Source of the DNA: an uncultured Prevotellaceae bacterium
GTDB taxonomy: Bacteria; Bacteroidota; Bacteroidia; Bacteroidales; Muribaculaceae
NCBI GenBank assembly: GCA_946055125.1
Contig: CAMGFF010000118.1
Coordinates: forward strand, 1-6,909
Length of the DNA: 6,909 nt
Reading direction: 5' to 3'
Shown here: piece after piece, positions 5,912-6,909 of the stretch
Layout: each line of letters starts with the position of its first letter
Numbering within the stretch: position 1 is the first letter of the stretch
The notes under the pieces: generated by a model
The model's database searches: none
The model's input: the letters and a program-made list of their open reading frames with translations, nothing else
What the model was told of the DNA's origin: nothing
Program-made: the position numbers and the translations under genes

Positions 5912-6909
5912 ATGGCAGCAACACCCGAATTTAAGTATCAGCACCCATTCCCACTGGGTCCCGACGACACCGAATACTATCTGCTTACCAAGGACTATGT
6001 GTCGGTAAGCGAGTTTGAGGGCAAACCAATCCTCAAAATAGCCCCCGAAGGCCTCACCCTGTTGGCCCGTCAGGCTTTCCGCGATGTTTCGTTCCTCCTG
6101 CGTCGCGCTCACAATGAGCAGGTTGCAAAAATCCTCAGCGACCCCGAGGCAAGCGAGAACGACAAGTATGTGGCCCTCACTTTCCTCCGCAATGCCGAGG
6201 TGGCTTGCAAGGGCAAGCTCCCAATTTGTCAGGATACGGGCACGGCAATTATCCATGGCGAGAAAGGCCAGCAAGTTTGGACCGGATTCTGCGACGAGGA
6301 GGCTCTCTCGCGCGGCGTCTTCGAGACCTACACTCAGGAGAACCTGCGCTACTCGCAGAATGCTCCGCTCAATATGTACGATGAGGTGAACACCAAGTGC
6401 AACCTTCCCGCCCAGATCGACATTGAGGCTACCGAGGGTATGGAGTACAAGTTCCTCTGCGTGACCAAAGGTGGTGGCTCGGCCAACAAGACCTACCTCT
6501 ATCAGGAAACCAAGGCCCTGCTCAATCCCGCCACTCTCGTGCCTTTCCTCGTGGAGAAGATGAAGACGCTCGGCACTGCTGCTTGTCCGCCCTACCACAT
6601 CGCTTTCGTGATTGGTGGAACCTCGGCCGAGAAGAACCTCCTCACCGTGAAACTCGCCTCAACTCACTACTACGACAACCTCCCCACCACAGGCAACGAG
6701 GGCGGACGTGCCTTCCGCGATGTGGAGCTTGAGAAGCAAGTGCTCGCCGAGGCTCACAAGATTGGCCTTGGCGCTCAGTTTGGCGGCAAGTATTTCGCCC
6801 ACGATGTGCGCATCGTGCGTCTGCCGCGTCACGGCGCTTCCTGCCCCGTGGGAATGGGCGTGAGCTGCTCGGCCGACCGCAACATCAAGTGCAAAATCAA
6901 CAAGGACGG
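5912..6909 (+). CDS. fumA: Fumarate hydratase class I, iron-sulfur type (partial, runs off right edge)
   Basis: An ATG at 5912 opens a frame that stays open to the window end, giving 332 complete codons of a family usually about 540-550 long. Class I fumarases interconvert fumarate and malate using an oxygen-sensitive [4Fe-4S] cluster. All three cluster cysteines are visible: Cys106 in KLPICQDTGT, Cys225 in TAACPPYH and Cys319 in GVSCSADR. Each is exactly one residue beyond its E. coli FumA counterpart (105, 224, 318). VTKGGGSANKTYL at 184-196 and VIGGTSAEKNLL at 233-244 are also typical. The missing part would hold the C-terminal beta domain. It is the single-chain FumA/FumB type, since N-terminal and cluster regions continue without the split seen in two-subunit forms. 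The 52-base gap after trpS has no good promoter (only TACTTTTT at 5903-5910, too close to the start), so read-through from trpS is possible. Confidence 0.95.
   Translation, partial: MAATPEFKYQHPFPLGPDDTEYYLLTKDYVSVSEFEGKPILKIAPEGLTLLARQAFRDVSFLLRRAHNEQVAKILSDPEASENDKYVALTFLRNAEVACKGKLPICQDTGTAIIHGEKGQQVWTGFCDEEALSRGVFETYTQENLRYSQNAPLNMYDEVNTKCNLPAQIDIEATEGMEYKFLCVTKGGGSANKTYLYQETKALLNPATLVPFLVEKMKTLGTAACPPYHIAFVIGGTSAEKNLLTVKLASTHYYDNLPTTGNEGGRAFRDVELEKQVLAEAHKIGLGAQFGGKYFAHDVRIVRLPRHGASCPVGMGVSCSADRNIKCKINKD

Noticed and set aside
5894..6598. Minus-strand open frame of 234 codons opposite the fumarase gene
   Set aside because: The opposite strand encodes fumarase with all three cluster cysteines at the expected positions, so this is a shadow frame.

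Overview
The window looks like an ordinary chromosomal segment from a member of the Bacteroidota, most likely order Bacteroidales and possibly Muribaculaceae; the family is a guess from overall protein character. Four promoters match the Bacteroidota sigma-70 type (a TAnnTTTG box about 7 bases before the predicted transcript start, with a TTTG-like box 18 to 20 bases upstream). Start codons have no Shine-Dalgarno sequence and instead follow A-rich leaders. Coding sequence is fairly GC-rich, while the gaps between genes are strongly AT-rich.

Left part, minus strand. Positions 1-369 hold the first 123 codons of an ATP-grasp-type protein that runs off the left edge, with its own promoter just upstream. 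Next comes a complete M3-family zinc peptidase (dcp-like, 648-2762) with an export signal, followed on its own strand by a long hairpin that looks like its terminator. A 219-base AT-rich gap (2763-2981) then carries two diverging promoters, one for dcp to the left and one for pyrK to the right.

Right part, plus strand. pyrK (2982-3755) and pyrD (3749-4660) overlap by 7 bases and encode the two subunits of the NAD-dependent class 1B dihydroorotate dehydrogenase, which converts dihydroorotate to orotate in pyrimidine synthesis. After a 98-base gap with its own promoter comes trpS (tryptophanyl-tRNA synthetase, 4759-5859). After a 52-base gap without a good promoter comes a class I [4Fe-4S] fumarate hydratase (5912 to the right edge, about 60% of the usual length).

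All genes are recognisable housekeeping or conserved families with intact key residues. I see no tRNA, rRNA, CRISPR array, insertion sequence or phage gene, and no convincing new system. The items most worth a second look are the uncharacterised ATP-grasp protein cut off at the left edge, the directional hairpin after dcp, and a tandemly duplicated lysine-rich tail on the Dcp protein. No stretch longer than 300 bases lacks a gene.
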